Positions 7,806-16,340 of a stretch of 64,000 nt of DNA are shown one piece after another. Positions within the stretch are counted from its first letter, which is position 1. Every line of letters begins with the position of its first letter. The DNA is from Seohaeicola_A nanhaiensis (GTDB lineage: Bacteria > Pseudomonadota > Alphaproteobacteria > Rhodobacterales > Rhodobacteraceae), in contig NZ_JBHSGI010000024.1 of NCBI RefSeq assembly GCF_042654245.1, positions 1 through 64,000 of the forward strand. The letters are read 5' to 3'. The translations under genes were made by a program, and so were the position numbers. The notes beneath the pieces are model-generated. The model saw nothing but the letters and a program-made list of their open reading frames with translations, had not been told where the DNA came from and ran no database searches.

Positions 7806-8116
7806 TGGCTGCGAAACTCCGCAAGGGCGACAAGGTCGTCGTGCTCACCGGCAAGGACAAGGGCAAGGAAGGCACTATCGCCTCCGTTGACCCCAAGGCC
7901 GGCAAGGCCGTCGTGGAGGGCATCAACGTCGCCATCCGCGCCACCCGCCAAAGCCAGAACAGCCAGGGCGGCCGCATCCCCAAGGCGATGCCGATCCAGC
8001 TGTCCAACCTCGCACTGATCGACGCCAACGGCAAACCGACCCGGGTCGGATTCAAGTTGGACGGCGACAAGAAGGTGCGTTTCGCCAAGACCACGGGGGA
8101 CGTGATCGATGCTTGA
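7805..8116 (+). CDS. rplX: 50S ribosomal protein L24
   Basis: This 103-residue protein has an N-terminal KOW motif (KGDKVVVLTGKDKGKEG) typical of L24, an assembly initiator of the 50S subunit. It overlaps rplN by one base and rplE by eight bases. Confidence 0.98.
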   Translation: MAAKLRKGDKVVVLTGKDKGKEGTIASVDPKAGKAVVEGINVAIRATRQSQNSQGGRIPKAMPIQLSNLALIDANGKPTRVGFKLDGDKKVRFAKTTGDVIDA

Positions 8117-8672
8117 CACCGCCAACTACACCCCGCGCCTCAAGGCCGCTTTCAAGGACAAGATCCGTGCGGCCCTGAAGGAAGAGTTCGGCTACAAGAA
8201 CGACATGCAGATCCCGCGCCTTGAGAAGATCGTTCTCAACATCGGTGCCGGCGCAGAAGCGGTTCGCGACAGCAAGAAGGTCAAGTCGGCCCAGGAAGAC
8301 CTGAGCACGATTGCCGGCCAGCACGCCGTCGTCACCAAGGCCAAGAAATCGATCGCCGGCTTCCGCGTCCGCGAGGACATGCCGCTGGGTGCGAAAGTGA
8401 CCCTGCGCGGCGACCGGATGTATGAATTCCTCGATCGCCTGATCACCGTCGCCTTGCCGCGCGTCCGCGACTTCCGCGGCGTCTCCGGCAAATCCTTCGA
8501 CGGCCGCGGCAACTATGCCATGGGTCTCAAGGAACATATCGTGTTCCCCGAAATCAACTTCGACAAGGTTGATGAAGTCTGGGGAATGGACATCGTGATC
8601 GCCACCACGGCGAAAACCGACGCTGAAGCCAAGGCGCTGTTGAAACATTTCAACATGCCCTTCAACTCGTAA
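8109..8672 (+). CDS. rplE: 50S ribosomal protein L5
   Basis: This 187-residue protein contains the L5 hallmarks PRLEKIVLNIGAG and PLGAKVTLRGDRMYEFLDRL. L5 binds 5S rRNA with L18 and contacts the P-site tRNA. It begins inside the end of rplX. E. coli S8 represses spc translation near the L5 start, but I could not recognise an S8-binding fold here. Confidence 0.98.
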   Translation: MLDTANYTPRLKAAFKDKIRAALKEEFGYKNDMQIPRLEKIVLNIGAGAEAVRDSKKVKSAQEDLSTIAGQHAVVTKAKKSIAGFRVREDMPLGAKVTLRGDRMYEFLDRLITVALPRVRDFRGVSGKSFDGRGNYAMGLKEHIVFPEINFDKVDEVWGMDIVIATTAKTDAEAKALLKHFNMPFNS

Positions 8673-8690
8673 GCGCGGGAAGGAACAGAC

Positions 8691-8996
8691 ATGGCCAAGA
8701 AATCGATGATCGAACGCGAGAAAAAGCGTCAGGAACTGGTCGACAAGTATGCCGCCAAGCGGGCCGCGCTCAAGGCAATCATCAACGACCAGAGCAAGCC
8801 GATGGAAGAACGCTTCCGCGCAACGCTCAAGCTCGCCGAACTGCCGCGCAACAGCTCGGCAACCCGGCTGCACAACCGCTGCCAGCTCACCGGGCGTCCG
8901 CACGCCTATTACCGCAAGCTGAAAATCAGCCGGATCGCGCTCCGGGACCTGGGCTCGAACGGCCAGATCCCCGGCATGGTGAAATCGAGCTGGTAA
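8691..8996 (+). CDS. rpsN: 30S ribosomal protein S14 (zinc-independent form)
   Basis: This 101-residue S14 begins MAKKSMIEREKKRQELVDKY and has CQLTGRPHAYYRKLKISRIA. It lacks the paired CxxC motifs of the short zinc-binding form, so it is the long C- type usual in proteobacteria. A GGAAGG ribosome-binding site precedes it. Confidence 0.97.
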   Translation: MAKKSMIEREKKRQELVDKYAAKRAALKAIINDQSKPMEERFRATLKLAELPRNSSATRLHNRCQLTGRPHAYYRKLKISRIALRDLGSNGQIPGMVKSSW

Positions 8997-9009
8997 GGGA
9001 GAGACAGTC

Positions 9010-9402
9010 ATGAACGATCCTATCGCAGACATGCTCACCCGGATCCGCAACAGCCAGCTGCGCGGCAAGTCCACGGTAACGACCCCCGCCTCCAAGCTTC
9101 GCGCCTGGGTGTTGGATGTCCTCGCCGCCGAGGGTTACATCCGCGGCTACGAGCACACCACCGGGGCCGACGGCCATCCGGCTCTGGTGATCAGCCTGAA
9201 ATACTTCGAAGGCACCCCTGTCATTCGCGAGCTCAAGCGGGTTTCCAAGCCCGGCCGCCGCGTCTACATGGGCGTCAAGGACATTCCTTCGGTCCGTAAT
9301 GGCCTGGGCGTGTCGATTGTCTCCACCCCGAAAGGTGTGATGTCGGACGCAGCCGCACGCGACGCCAACGTTGGCGGCGAAGTGCTCTGCACCGTATTCT
9401 AA
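9010..9402 (+). CDS. rpsH: 30S ribosomal protein S8
   Basis: This 130-residue protein begins MNDPIADMLTRIRNSQLRGK and ends with the S8 signature GLGVSIVSTPKGVMSDAAAR and GGEVLCTVF. S8 is a central 16S rRNA binder and, in E. coli, the translational repressor of the spc operon. It lies 13 bases after rpsN and 11 before rplF. Confidence 0.98.
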   Translation: MNDPIADMLTRIRNSQLRGKSTVTTPASKLRAWVLDVLAAEGYIRGYEHTTGADGHPALVISLKYFEGTPVIRELKRVSKPGRRVYMGVKDIPSVRNGLGVSIVSTPKGVMSDAAARDANVGGEVLCTVF

Positions 9403-9413
9403 GGAGGGTTGAA

Positions 9414-9947
9414 ATGTCTCGTATTGGCAAGAAGCCCGTTCCGCTGCCCTCGGGCGTGACCGCGACGGTCAAAGGTCAGTCGATCGAAGTCAAGGGCCCC
9501 AAGGGCACCCGCACCTTCAATGCGACGGATGACGTGACGATCACCGTGGGCGACGGCGAAGTGAAGGTTGAACCGCGCGGCATGTCCAAGCGGGCCCGCC
9601 AGCAGTGGGGGATGACCCGTTCGATGATCGAGAACCTCGTCATCGGCGTCAGCACCGGTTTCAAGCGCGAGCTTGAGATCAACGGTGTGGGTTTCCGTGC
9701 GGCAATGGCCGGCAACATTCTGAAGCTGAACCTCGGGTACAGCCACGATGTCGACTTTGCGCCGCCTCCGGGCGTCACCGTCACGGTGCCGAAGCAGACC
9801 GAGATTGTCGTCGAAGGGATCGACGAACAGCAGGTCGGCCAGGTCGCCGCGAACATTCGTGCTTGGCGCGCCCCGGAGCCCTACAAGGGCAAGGGCATCA
9901 AGTACAAGGAAGAGTTCATCTTCCGCAAGGAAGGCAAGAAGAAGTAA
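9414..9947 (+). CDS. rplF: 50S ribosomal protein L6
   Basis: This 177-residue protein has two L6 repeats and the C-terminal signature PEPYKGKGIKYKEEFIFRKE. It lies near the factor-binding site of the 50S subunit. AAGGAGGG, a near-perfect Shine-Dalgarno sequence, precedes its ATG. Confidence 0.98.
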   Translation: MSRIGKKPVPLPSGVTATVKGQSIEVKGPKGTRTFNATDDVTITVGDGEVKVEPRGMSKRARQQWGMTRSMIENLVIGVSTGFKRELEINGVGFRAAMAGNILKLNLGYSHDVDFAPPPGVTVTVPKQTEIVVEGIDEQQVGQVAANIRAWRAPEPYKGKGIKYKEEFIFRKEGKKK

Positions 9948-9958
9948 GGACGCGAGAG

Positions 9959-10315
9959 ATGGCAAACAGCAAAAGACAACTGTTCCTCAAGCGCCGCCTG
10001 CGCGTCCGGAACAAACTTCGCAAGGTCAACGCCGGGCGTCTTCGCCTGTCGGTGCACCGCTCGAACAAGAACATCAGCTGCCAGCTGATCGACGACGTGA
10101 AAGGCGTTACCGTTGCCGCGGCCTCGACCCTCGAAAAGGATCTGGCCACCGGCAAGAACGACGCTGCCACGGCGGCCAAGATCGGTGCGGCAATTGCCGA
10201 ACGCGCGAAGAAGGCCGGTGTATCCGACGCCTACTTCGACCGCGGCGGCTATCTGTTCCACGGCAAGGTGAAGGCTCTGGCCGACGCCGCGCGTGAAGCA
10301 GGGCTGAACATCTGA
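9959..10315 (+). CDS. rplR: 50S ribosomal protein L18
   Basis: This 118-residue protein starts MANSKRQLFLKRRLRVRNKL and ends DRGGYLFHGKVKALADAARE, the L18 C-terminal signature. L18 binds 5S rRNA with L5. The ATG at 9959 gives the family length; a longer frame upstream overlaps rplF in another phase and is not real. Confidence 0.98.
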   Translation: MANSKRQLFLKRRLRVRNKLRKVNAGRLRLSVHRSNKNISCQLIDDVKGVTVAAASTLEKDLATGKNDAATAAKIGAAIAERAKKAGVSDAYFDRGGYLFHGKVKALADAAREAGLNI

Positions 10316-10325
10316 CGGTGGCGGT

Positions 10326-10373
10326 GGGCAGATTGCCCACCCTACCCATACTCGTAGGGTGGGCAATCTGCCC
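10326..10373. repeat. REP-like palindrome, perfect 20-bp arms
   Basis: GTAGGGTGGGCAATCTGCCC at 10354-10373 is the exact reverse complement of 10326-10345, with an 8-base spacer (CCATACTC). Each arm is itself partly palindromic (GGGCAATCTGCCC). It fills the gap between rplR and rpsE and shares sequence with 6711-6769. Its GTAG head resembles RAYT-linked REP elements. The long hairpin could stabilise or pause the transcript; it has no T-run. Confidence 0.85.
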
Positions 10374-10479
10374 TCCTTGCATTTGCAGGCGGCACCTGTC
10401 GCCTCGATGATCCGGGAGCCTTACGCTCACCTGGATTGGAAAACCGGGCGCCACGGCGCCGCGACAGAAAGGATGCCGT

Positions 10480-11052
10480 ATGGCACGGGAAGACAACAAC
10501 AACCGCAGGGGCAACCGCCGCGAACGCGAGGAAACCCCCGAATTCGCCGACCGCCTGGTCGCGATCAACCGGGTCTCCAAGACCGTCAAGGGTGGTAAGC
10601 GCTTCGGTTTCGCGGCGCTCGTCGTCGTGGGCGACCAGAAGGGCCGCGTCGGCTTTGGCAAGGGTAAGGCCAAGGAAGTTCCCGAGGCGATCCGCAAGGC
10701 GACCGAACAGGCGCGCCGCCAGATGATCCGCGTTCAGCTGCGCGAAGGCCGCACGCTGCACCACGACATCGAAGGCCGTCATGGCGCCGGCAAGGTCGTC
10801 ATGCGCAGCGCGCCGGAAGGGACCGGGATCATTGCCGGTGGTCCGATGCGCGCCGTGTTCGAGATGCTGGGCGTCAAGGACGTTGTGTCCAAGTCGCTGG
10901 GCTCGCAGAACCCCTACAACATGATCCGCGCCACCATTGACGGGCTGAAGAACGAACAGTCGCCCCGCTCGGTGGCTCAGCGCCGTGGCAAGAAGGTTTC
11001 GGATATCCTGCCGAAGCGCGACGAAGCCCCGGTCGAAGCGGCCGAAGCCTAA
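10480..11052 (+). CDS. rpsE: 30S ribosomal protein S5
   Basis: This 190-residue protein has the S5 double-stranded-RNA-like domain (ETPEFADRLVAINRVSKTVK, then GFGKGKAKEVPEAI) and the C-terminal domain. S5 affects translational fidelity. It is longer than E. coli S5 (167) through a basic N-terminal REDNNNRRGNRRER segment and an acidic C-terminal tail. GAAAGGAT precedes the start. Confidence 0.97.
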   Translation: MAREDNNNRRGNRREREETPEFADRLVAINRVSKTVKGGKRFGFAALVVVGDQKGRVGFGKGKAKEVPEAIRKATEQARRQMIRVQLREGRTLHHDIEGRHGAGKVVMRSAPEGTGIIAGGPMRAVFEMLGVKDVVSKSLGSQNPYNMIRATIDGLKNEQSPRSVAQRRGKKVSDILPKRDEAPVEAAEA

Positions 11053-11064
11053 GGAGAGCCGGAC

Positions 11065-11253
11065 ATGGCAAAAACCATCGTCGTCAAGCAGATCGGTTCG
11101 CCGATCCGCCGTCCCGCCAAGCAGCGTGCCACGCTGGTTGGTCTGGGGCTGAACAAGATGCACCGCACCCGCGAGCTCGAGGATACTCCCTCGGTGCGCG
11201 GCATGGTGAATTCGATCCCGCATCTGGTGCAGATCGTCGAAGAGAAGGAATAA
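11065..11253 (+). CDS. rpmD: 50S ribosomal protein L30
   Basis: This 62-residue protein matches L30: KTIVVKQIGSPIRRPAKQR, then LNKMHRTRELEDTPSVRGMV. In most bacteria rplO follows directly. Here a terminator follows and rplO is about 18 kb away. AAGGAG precedes the start. Confidence 0.97.
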   Translation: MAKTIVVKQIGSPIRRPAKQRATLVGLGLNKMHRTRELEDTPSVRGMVNSIPHLVQIVEEKE

Positions 11254-11278
11254 GGCGCCCTTACAGCGCCTTGTGCGA

Positions 11279-11309
11279 CGCCCCGGAGACATCTCCGGGG
11301 CGTTTTCCT
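11279..11309 (+). terminator. Rho-independent terminator after rpmD
   Basis: A perfect 10-bp stem, CGCCCCGGAG (11279-11288) with CTCCGGGGCG (11293-11302) and loop ACAT, is followed by TTTTCCTTT. It closes the upstream ribosomal block before the 18-kb interruption. Confidence 0.9.
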
Positions 11310-11456
11310 TTGCGCCGAGCCCTGCCTCTGGCGCAGGGCGGCTTTGCCGGAATGGCCGTTGTTGACGCGCTGCAGTATGATTATTCTGCATTGCAGCAAT
11401 TGCGGGTTCCGGGAGGCGGAGGAGGCGGGCCCCGCGCAACTTGAAAGGGCCTTGAA

Positions 11457-11672
11457 ATGGCACAGACTCTCCGCGCTACGGCACAAGACATTCACTTCGG
11501 CGACCGCTTCCGCGCGCTGACTGCAGCGGTTCGCGAAGCCTATTCGCGCAACAAGGTTTACCGCCGCACGGTTGCAGAACTTGCCGGCCTCTCCGATCGT
11601 GAACTCGCAGACCTCGGCCTGCACCGCTCGCACATTCGCAGCATCGCTCGCGAGCACGCCTACGGCAAATAA
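11457..11672 (+). CDS. DUF1127 (YjiS-like) small protein
   Basis: This 71-residue Arg-rich protein carries the DUF1127 motif in its C-terminal half: RRTVAELAGLSDRELADLGL followed by HRSHIRSIAREHAYGK. In other Alphaproteobacteria such proteins influence RNA turnover, phosphate or stress physiology. The role here is inferred only from the family. It is preceded by its own gap after the rpmD terminator, so it is probably monocistronic. Confidence 0.9.
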   Translation: MAQTLRATAQDIHFGDRFRALTAAVREAYSRNKVYRRTVAELAGLSDRELADLGLHRSHIRSIAREHAYGK

Positions 11673-11684
11673 GCTGTCTCTGGA

Positions 11685-11900
11685 TCAGGCGCGCAGCATG
11701 CGCCTGACCAGCACCAGCCCCAAGACGGCGCCGATCAAGGCGCCGACGGGTCCGCCAACAAATGCGGCTGTCATCGCGCGTTCCCCTTCGAAATCGCCCA
11801 GTCCCAAAGCCGATCCCAGTATCAACAGCAGAAACATACCCGCCGCCGCGCCCACAATCGCGCCTGCGGCAATACCCAAAGCGCTCAGAACGATTTTCAT
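11685..11900 (-). CDS. Small two-TM membrane protein
   Basis: This 71-residue hydrophobic protein begins MKIVLSALGIAAGAIVGAAA and shows two glycine/alanine-rich transmembrane helices separated by the acidic loop DFEGERAM, ending VRRMLRA. The start at 11900 has GAGGGG about nine bases upstream; a longer in-frame start adds a basic, non-hydrophobic leader. No family was recognised. It converges with the DUF1127 gene. Confidence 0.6.
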   Translation of the reverse strand: MKIVLSALGIAAGAIVGAAAGMFLLLILGSALGLGDFEGERAMTAAFVGGPVGALIGAVLGLVLVRRMLRA

Positions 11901-11959
11901 CAGATGATACCCCTCACGGCGCGAGAGGCTAATCCGGCCATGCGGCGCTTGCAATCGGA

Positions 11960-12529
11960 TCAATTGCGAATGATCTGTGCATCCATCTGCATCAGATAGC
12001 TGTCCACCAGCGCGGTCTCCTCCACGCTCAGCTGTTGTGCGCGGGGATAGAGTGGCGCCGGTCGATCATCCAGAATGGGCGCGTTCCAGCCATGTGTGGT
12101 GGAAAAGAACCGGCCGACTCCATCGCGGCCGAACTCTCGCAGATAGCCCTGAACCACCACGTCGAGATAGCTGAGCAGAATCGGGTGCGAAATATCCGGG
12201 GAGGCCTGATGGGTGTTGGGTACTGCGTAGACGGCGATCTCCACCGAGCCCGGCAGGTCATGGACGACGTCTGTTGTCAGCAACCGCTCATAAGCCCATT
12301 CGCGCGCATCCAGCGCCATCCAGTCGCCGCCCGGCACGGGGGCGATCAGACCGTCTATGGTGCTGGATGGATCGCGCACAGCCGTGAGGAAGGCGACCGG
12401 TCGCAGCGCGGTGTGCTTCCACGTCCGCGCCCAGCCGGTCAGTCGCGCGGGCCGCGGCATCGGGTAGTCATGGGTGGCCCGGTTCACAAGGCTTCCGTAA
12501 CCGAAGAAGTATGGGTCGGGGCCGGACAT
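11960..12529 (-). CDS. Gamma-glutamylcyclotransferase-like protein
   Basis: This 189-residue protein has the nucleotide-like loop YFFGYGSLVN at residues 7-16, typical of the GGCT/AIG2/ChaC fold, followed by PARLTGWARTW. These enzymes release 5-oxoproline from gamma-glutamyl compounds such as glutathione derivatives. The exact substrate is not assigned. It is divergent from the Rrf2 regulator with a 90-base shared gap. Confidence 0.78.
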   Translation of the reverse strand: MSGPDPYFFGYGSLVNRATHDYPMPRPARLTGWARTWKHTALRPVAFLTAVRDPSSTIDGLIAPVPGGDWMALDAREWAYERLLTTDVVHDLPGSVEIAVYAVPNTHQASPDISHPILLSYLDVVVQGYLREFGRDGVGRFFSTTHGWNAPILDDRPAPLYPRAQQLSVEETALVDSYLMQMDAQIIRN

Positions 12530-12545
12530 CCGCCTAATCCGTCAT

Positions 12546-12559
12546 TTGACTTGTATCAA
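12546..12559. promoter_or_regulatory. FNR/Dnr-type binding box
   Basis: TTGACTTGTATCAA is a half-site pair TTGAC-N4-ATCAA, one base from the FNR consensus TTGAT-N4-ATCAA, within a larger palindrome ATTTGA-N6-TCAAAT (12544-12561). Its centre is about 67 bases before the Rrf2 start, a distance compatible with activation near -41.5. The box lies between divergent genes, so it could serve either. Confidence 0.55.
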
Positions 12560-12619
12560 ATCGCGGTCTGCCCCGATGTGAGACAGTGACGCAAGTGGAT
12601 TTACCGGGAGAGTCCATAA

Positions 12620-13066
12620 ATGCGTGTCACCAAAAGAACCAGTATCGCGATGCGACTTCTGATGTATTGCGCGACCAATGACAGCCGGCTCGTGACAAAA
12701 GCCGAGATTGCCCAATGTTGCGATGTGTCTGAAAACCATCTGGCCCAGGTGATTAACCAGTTGGGCCGGCTTGGCTATCTCGACACCCAGCGCGGGCGGA
12801 ACGGCGGTATCCGGTTGGGACGCGCGCCCGAGAAAATCGGCATCGGTCAGGTGTTTCGCGATGTCGAAGGATGTGTGTCACCGGAAAATTGCGTGGCGGA
12901 TGCGGACTGCTCTTGCCGCTTTGTCGCCGTCTGCGCGTTGCGTGGCGTCCTGGAAGAGGCCACACACGCCTTTTACAACCATCTCGACAATTACACCTTG
13001 GCTTCGGTCATGCGGGACAACCCCGCGATGGCTCAGCTTTTGCAGCCGCTGCGCAGCGTGGCCTGA
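12620..13066 (+). CDS. Rrf2-family Fe-S regulator, NsrR/RirA-like
   Basis: This 148-residue protein has an N-terminal winged helix-turn-helix (TKAEIAQCCDVSENHLAQVI, then RGRNGGIRLGR) and a C-terminal cysteine cluster CVSPENC...DADCSCRFVAVC, whose first three Cys are spaced six apart as in NsrR. Rrf2 proteins of this group sense nitric oxide or iron through an Fe-S cluster; which signal applies here is inferred. GGGAGA precedes the start. An FNR-type box lies upstream. Confidence 0.85.
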   Translation: MRVTKRTSIAMRLLMYCATNDSRLVTKAEIAQCCDVSENHLAQVINQLGRLGYLDTQRGRNGGIRLGRAPEKIGIGQVFRDVEGCVSPENCVADADCSCRFVAVCALRGVLEEATHAFYNHLDNYTLASVMRDNPAMAQLLQPLRSVA

Positions 13067-13067
13067 C

Positions 13068-15596
13068 CTACTCTCGAGCGCGCAGCACCCGGGCGGGCCG
13101 AGCGGCCAGCGGCCGCCAGGCAAACAAAAGGCCAGCAACCAGGGTCGTCAGGACCCCGCCGCCCACGATCCCAAGCGCCGAGGGCCAGATCACGGCGAAT
13201 TTCGTCTCCATGATGAACCGGCTGACGGCCCAGCCTCCGGCGATCCCTGCTCCCAATGCCACCACTCCGGCCGCCAGGCCAAGCAGGGCGGCGCGCAGCG
13301 CAAAGCTCGACAGAATGCGCGCGCGGGTCGCGCCCAATGTCTTCAACACCGCGGCTTCGTAGGTGCGTACGCCTTCGCCTGCGGCCGCCGCTCCGATCAG
13401 CACAAGGAACCCGGTGAGCAGCGTCGCTGCGGCCCCCCATGAGGTTGCGGCGGCCAGGCTCGCCAGCACGTCCGACACCCGGTCGATCGCATCGCGTACG
13501 CGAATCGCGGTGATGTTCGGATAGGCTCCGGCCAGATCGCGCAGGATCGCGGCCTCGGCCTCCTCGTCGGCGTAGACGGTCGAGATGAAGGTATGTGGTG
13601 CGCCTTCCAGCGCGCCGGGGTTCATCGTCAGGACAAAGCCGATTCCGGCGGTCGAGAAATCCACCTCGCGGAAACTGGTGATTGGCGCGGTGATGTCGCG
13701 CCCAAGGATGTTTACCGTGATTTCGTCACCCAGTTTCAGTCCCATCTCGGCGGCTTCTTCGGCGGCAAAGCTGATCTGCGGCGGCCCGGAATACTCCGCA
13801 CCCCACCAGGTGCCGGCCGTAATGTGCGTCCGCGCGGGCAGGGCGCCAGCATAGGTCACCCCCCGGTCGCCACGCACCACCCAGTGATCGCCTGCCACCT
13901 CCCGCGCGGGGCGGCCGTTGATCCGGGTGATCACGCCGCGCAGCATGGGCGCCGAATCGACGCGATGCACCGCCGGGTCGGTTTGCAGCCGTTCGGTGAA
14001 ACCCTCCATCTGGTCCTTCTGGATGTCGACGAAGAAATACGACGGCGCGATATCTGGCAGGTCGCCGGTGATGGCATTGCGCAGGTTGCCGTCGATCTGT
14101 CCGACCGCAGCCAGCACCGACAGCCCCAGCCCGAGCGACAGCACCACGGACGCCGCCGCCTCACGCGGGCCCGAGATGGCCGCCAGCGCCCAGCGCAGCG
14201 GTGGTCGCCCTCGCGCCAGCCGGGTCGACCGTCGCGCGATACGGCGAATGGCCCAGGCCGCGCCCGCCAGCAACAGCAGGGCGCCCACGAGGCCGCCACC
14301 GGTCCAAAGCGTCAGCCACAGCGTGCCGCTGAACCAGGCCGCGAGTCCCACCAGCAGCGCCAGCCCCAGGGCGGTGGCGGCCAGATAGCGCGGCGCCGGA
14401 AGCAGTCGCGCGCCCGATAAGGCATCACGGAACAGCGTGGCCGCCCGCACCTCCTCAGTCCGTGCCAGCGGCCAGAGGGTGAACAGGAAGGCCGTCAGCA
14501 GCCCGTAGGTCGCGGCTTCCATCAGCGGCGCGGGATACAGCGCAAAGGCCGAAGGGACCGGCAATTGCGCCTCGATCAGCGGACCCAGCAGCACCGGGAT
14601 CAGCCCGCCAAGGGCCAGCCCGATGACAATGCCGACCAGTGAAAGCACGCCGATCTGCAGGAAATAGGTGCGGAAGATCGTGCGGCGTTCGGCCCCGAGG
14701 GTGCGCAGGGTGGCAATCACGCTGGTCTTGCTGGCAAGGTAGGACCTCACCGCCGCCGAAACGCCAACGCCCCCCACGGCCAGCCCCGACAACCCCACCA
14801 GCACCAGAAACGCACCCATCCGCTCGACAAAACGCGAAACACCGGGTGCGCCGTCGCGCGAGTCTCGCCAGCGCATCCCGCTGTCGCGAAACTGCGCCTC
14901 GGCTTCCTGCGACAACGCTTCGAGGTCGGTGCCCGCCGGCAGGTCCAGCCTGTATTTCGTCGAATAGACCGACCCCGGCGCCAGCAGCCCCGCACCCTCC
15001 AGCGCCGGTGTCGCCACCATCGTGCGCGGCCCAAGGCCGAACCCCGCCGAGGCATTGTCCGGCTCGCGCACCAACGCTGCCATCAATACGAAATCCTGCG
15101 TGCCTAGTCGAAAGGTATCGCCAGGCGCCAGCCCCAGGCGGTCGATCAGCACACGCTCCATCAAAGCACCGGGCTGGCCATCCCTGCCGGCCAGCGCCAC
15201 TTCCAACGGCATCTCAGGGTCCAGAACGGCGGCGCCGATCAGCGGATAGGCCCCGTCCACCGCCTTCACCTGCGTCAGCGCACGCTCCGGCGTGCCGTCC
15301 CGGTCGACCAGGGCCATCGAGCGGAAATCGACCACTTCCGACACTGCCAGCGCCTGCTTGCCCATCCAGGCCTTTTCGGCATCGGTGGCAAAGCGATAGG
15401 TGAAATCCATCTCGGCATCGCCGCCCAGCAGCGCCGCTCCTTCGCGCACCAGCCCGGCCTCGATGCTTGCCCGGACCGTGCCAACCGCAGCAATCGCCGC
15501 GACGCCAAGCGCCAGACAGGCCAGGAAGATGCGAAAACCCCGCAATCCGCCCCGCAACTCGCGCCGCGCCAGCCGCCACGGCAGGCCCCAGTTCAT
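13068..15596 (-). CDS. ABC transporter permease, FtsX/YbbP-like
   Basis: This 842-residue membrane protein has an N-terminal helix (about residues 20-42), a periplasmic MacB_PCD-like domain, a central FtsX membrane block with AVRSYLASKTSVIATLRTLGA, more helices near residues 400-460, a second soluble domain, and a C-terminal FtsX block with GVRTYEAAVLKTLGATRARI. The duplicated FtsX layout is that of YbbP. It overlaps its ATPase gene by 4 bases. The YbbA-YbbP pair next to tesA is a known arrangement; its cargo is unclear. Confidence 0.9.
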   Translation of the reverse strand: MNWGLPWRLARRELRGGLRGFRIFLACLALGVAAIAAVGTVRASIEAGLVREGAALLGGDAEMDFTYRFATDAEKAWMGKQALAVSEVVDFRSMALVDRDGTPERALTQVKAVDGAYPLIGAAVLDPEMPLEVALAGRDGQPGALMERVLIDRLGLAPGDTFRLGTQDFVLMAALVREPDNASAGFGLGPRTMVATPALEGAGLLAPGSVYSTKYRLDLPAGTDLEALSQEAEAQFRDSGMRWRDSRDGAPGVSRFVERMGAFLVLVGLSGLAVGGVGVSAAVRSYLASKTSVIATLRTLGAERRTIFRTYFLQIGVLSLVGIVIGLALGGLIPVLLGPLIEAQLPVPSAFALYPAPLMEAATYGLLTAFLFTLWPLARTEEVRAATLFRDALSGARLLPAPRYLAATALGLALLVGLAAWFSGTLWLTLWTGGGLVGALLLLAGAAWAIRRIARRSTRLARGRPPLRWALAAISGPREAAASVVLSLGLGLSVLAAVGQIDGNLRNAITGDLPDIAPSYFFVDIQKDQMEGFTERLQTDPAVHRVDSAPMLRGVITRINGRPAREVAGDHWVVRGDRGVTYAGALPARTHITAGTWWGAEYSGPPQISFAAEEAAEMGLKLGDEITVNILGRDITAPITSFREVDFSTAGIGFVLTMNPGALEGAPHTFISTVYADEEAEAAILRDLAGAYPNITAIRVRDAIDRVSDVLASLAAATSWGAAATLLTGFLVLIGAAAAGEGVRTYEAAVLKTLGATRARILSSFALRAALLGLAAGVVALGAGIAGGWAVSRFIMETKFAVIWPSALGIVGGGVLTTLVAGLLFAWRPLAARPARVLRARE

Positions 15597-16288
15597 TCGG
15601 CGGCGTCCCGCTGCGCGTCTTGGGCAATGCGACCGTCATGCAACCGAACCACCCGGTCGCACCGGGCCGCCAGGTCGTCCGAATGCGTCACCAGCACAAG
15701 CGTCGCCCCGTGGCGGTCGCGCAACCCGAACAGAAGTTCGACAATCGCGGCACCATTGGCGGCGTCAAGGTTGCCCGTCGGTTCGTCCGCCAGCAGGATC
15801 TGCGGGCGGGGCGCGATTGCCCGGGCCAGCGCAACCCGCTGCTGCTCCCCACCCGACAGCTGCGCCGGATAGTGGTTTGCGCGCGCGCCAAGGCCGACGG
15901 CCTCCAGTTCTGCCGCGGCCCTCGCAAACGCGTCCTTGGCGCCGGCCAGTTCAAGCGGCGTCGCCACATTCTCCAGGGCTGTCATCGTCGGGATCAGGTG
16001 GAACGACTGGAACACGACCCCCATGTGATCGCGCCGGAAACGTGCCAGCGCATCCTCGTTCATGCGCGTCAAGTCTTTGCCCAGGGCCAGGATGCTGCCC
16101 CACGTCGCCATCTCCAGCCCGCCCATCAACATCAGAAGAGAGGATTTACCGGATCCCGATGGCCCGACCAGCCCCAGACTTTCGCCCTGCATCACGTCCA
16201 TCGTGATGCCATGGAGGATATCGACACGCCCGGCATTGCCATTCAGCGACAAAGCAGCATCTTTGAGGGAAAGCACTGGGTCTGACAT
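15593..16288 (-). CDS. ABC transporter ATP-binding protein, YbbA/LolD-like
   Basis: This 231-residue ATPase has Walker A GPSGSGKSS, the Q-loop FQSFHLIP, the signature LSGGEQQRVALARA and Walker B ILLADEPTGNLD. This pattern belongs to the LolD/MacB type that drives FtsX-like permeases. The start MSDPVLSL at 16288 matches the family; longer starts run into the tesA promoter region. It is cotranscribed with the permease and divergent from tesA. Confidence 0.93.
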   Translation of the reverse strand: MSDPVLSLKDAALSLNGNAGRVDILHGITMDVMQGESLGLVGPSGSGKSSLLMLMGGLEMATWGSILALGKDLTRMNEDALARFRRDHMGVVFQSFHLIPTMTALENVATPLELAGAKDAFARAAAELEAVGLGARANHYPAQLSGGEQQRVALARAIAPRPQILLADEPTGNLDAANGAAIVELLFGLRDRHGATLVLVTHSDDLAARCDRVVRLHDGRIAQDAQRDAAE

Positions 16289-16340
16289 CGGCCCTGTCAA
16301 TTTGATGATCTGTTCCAAGCCATATGGAGTTCCGCTCGCA

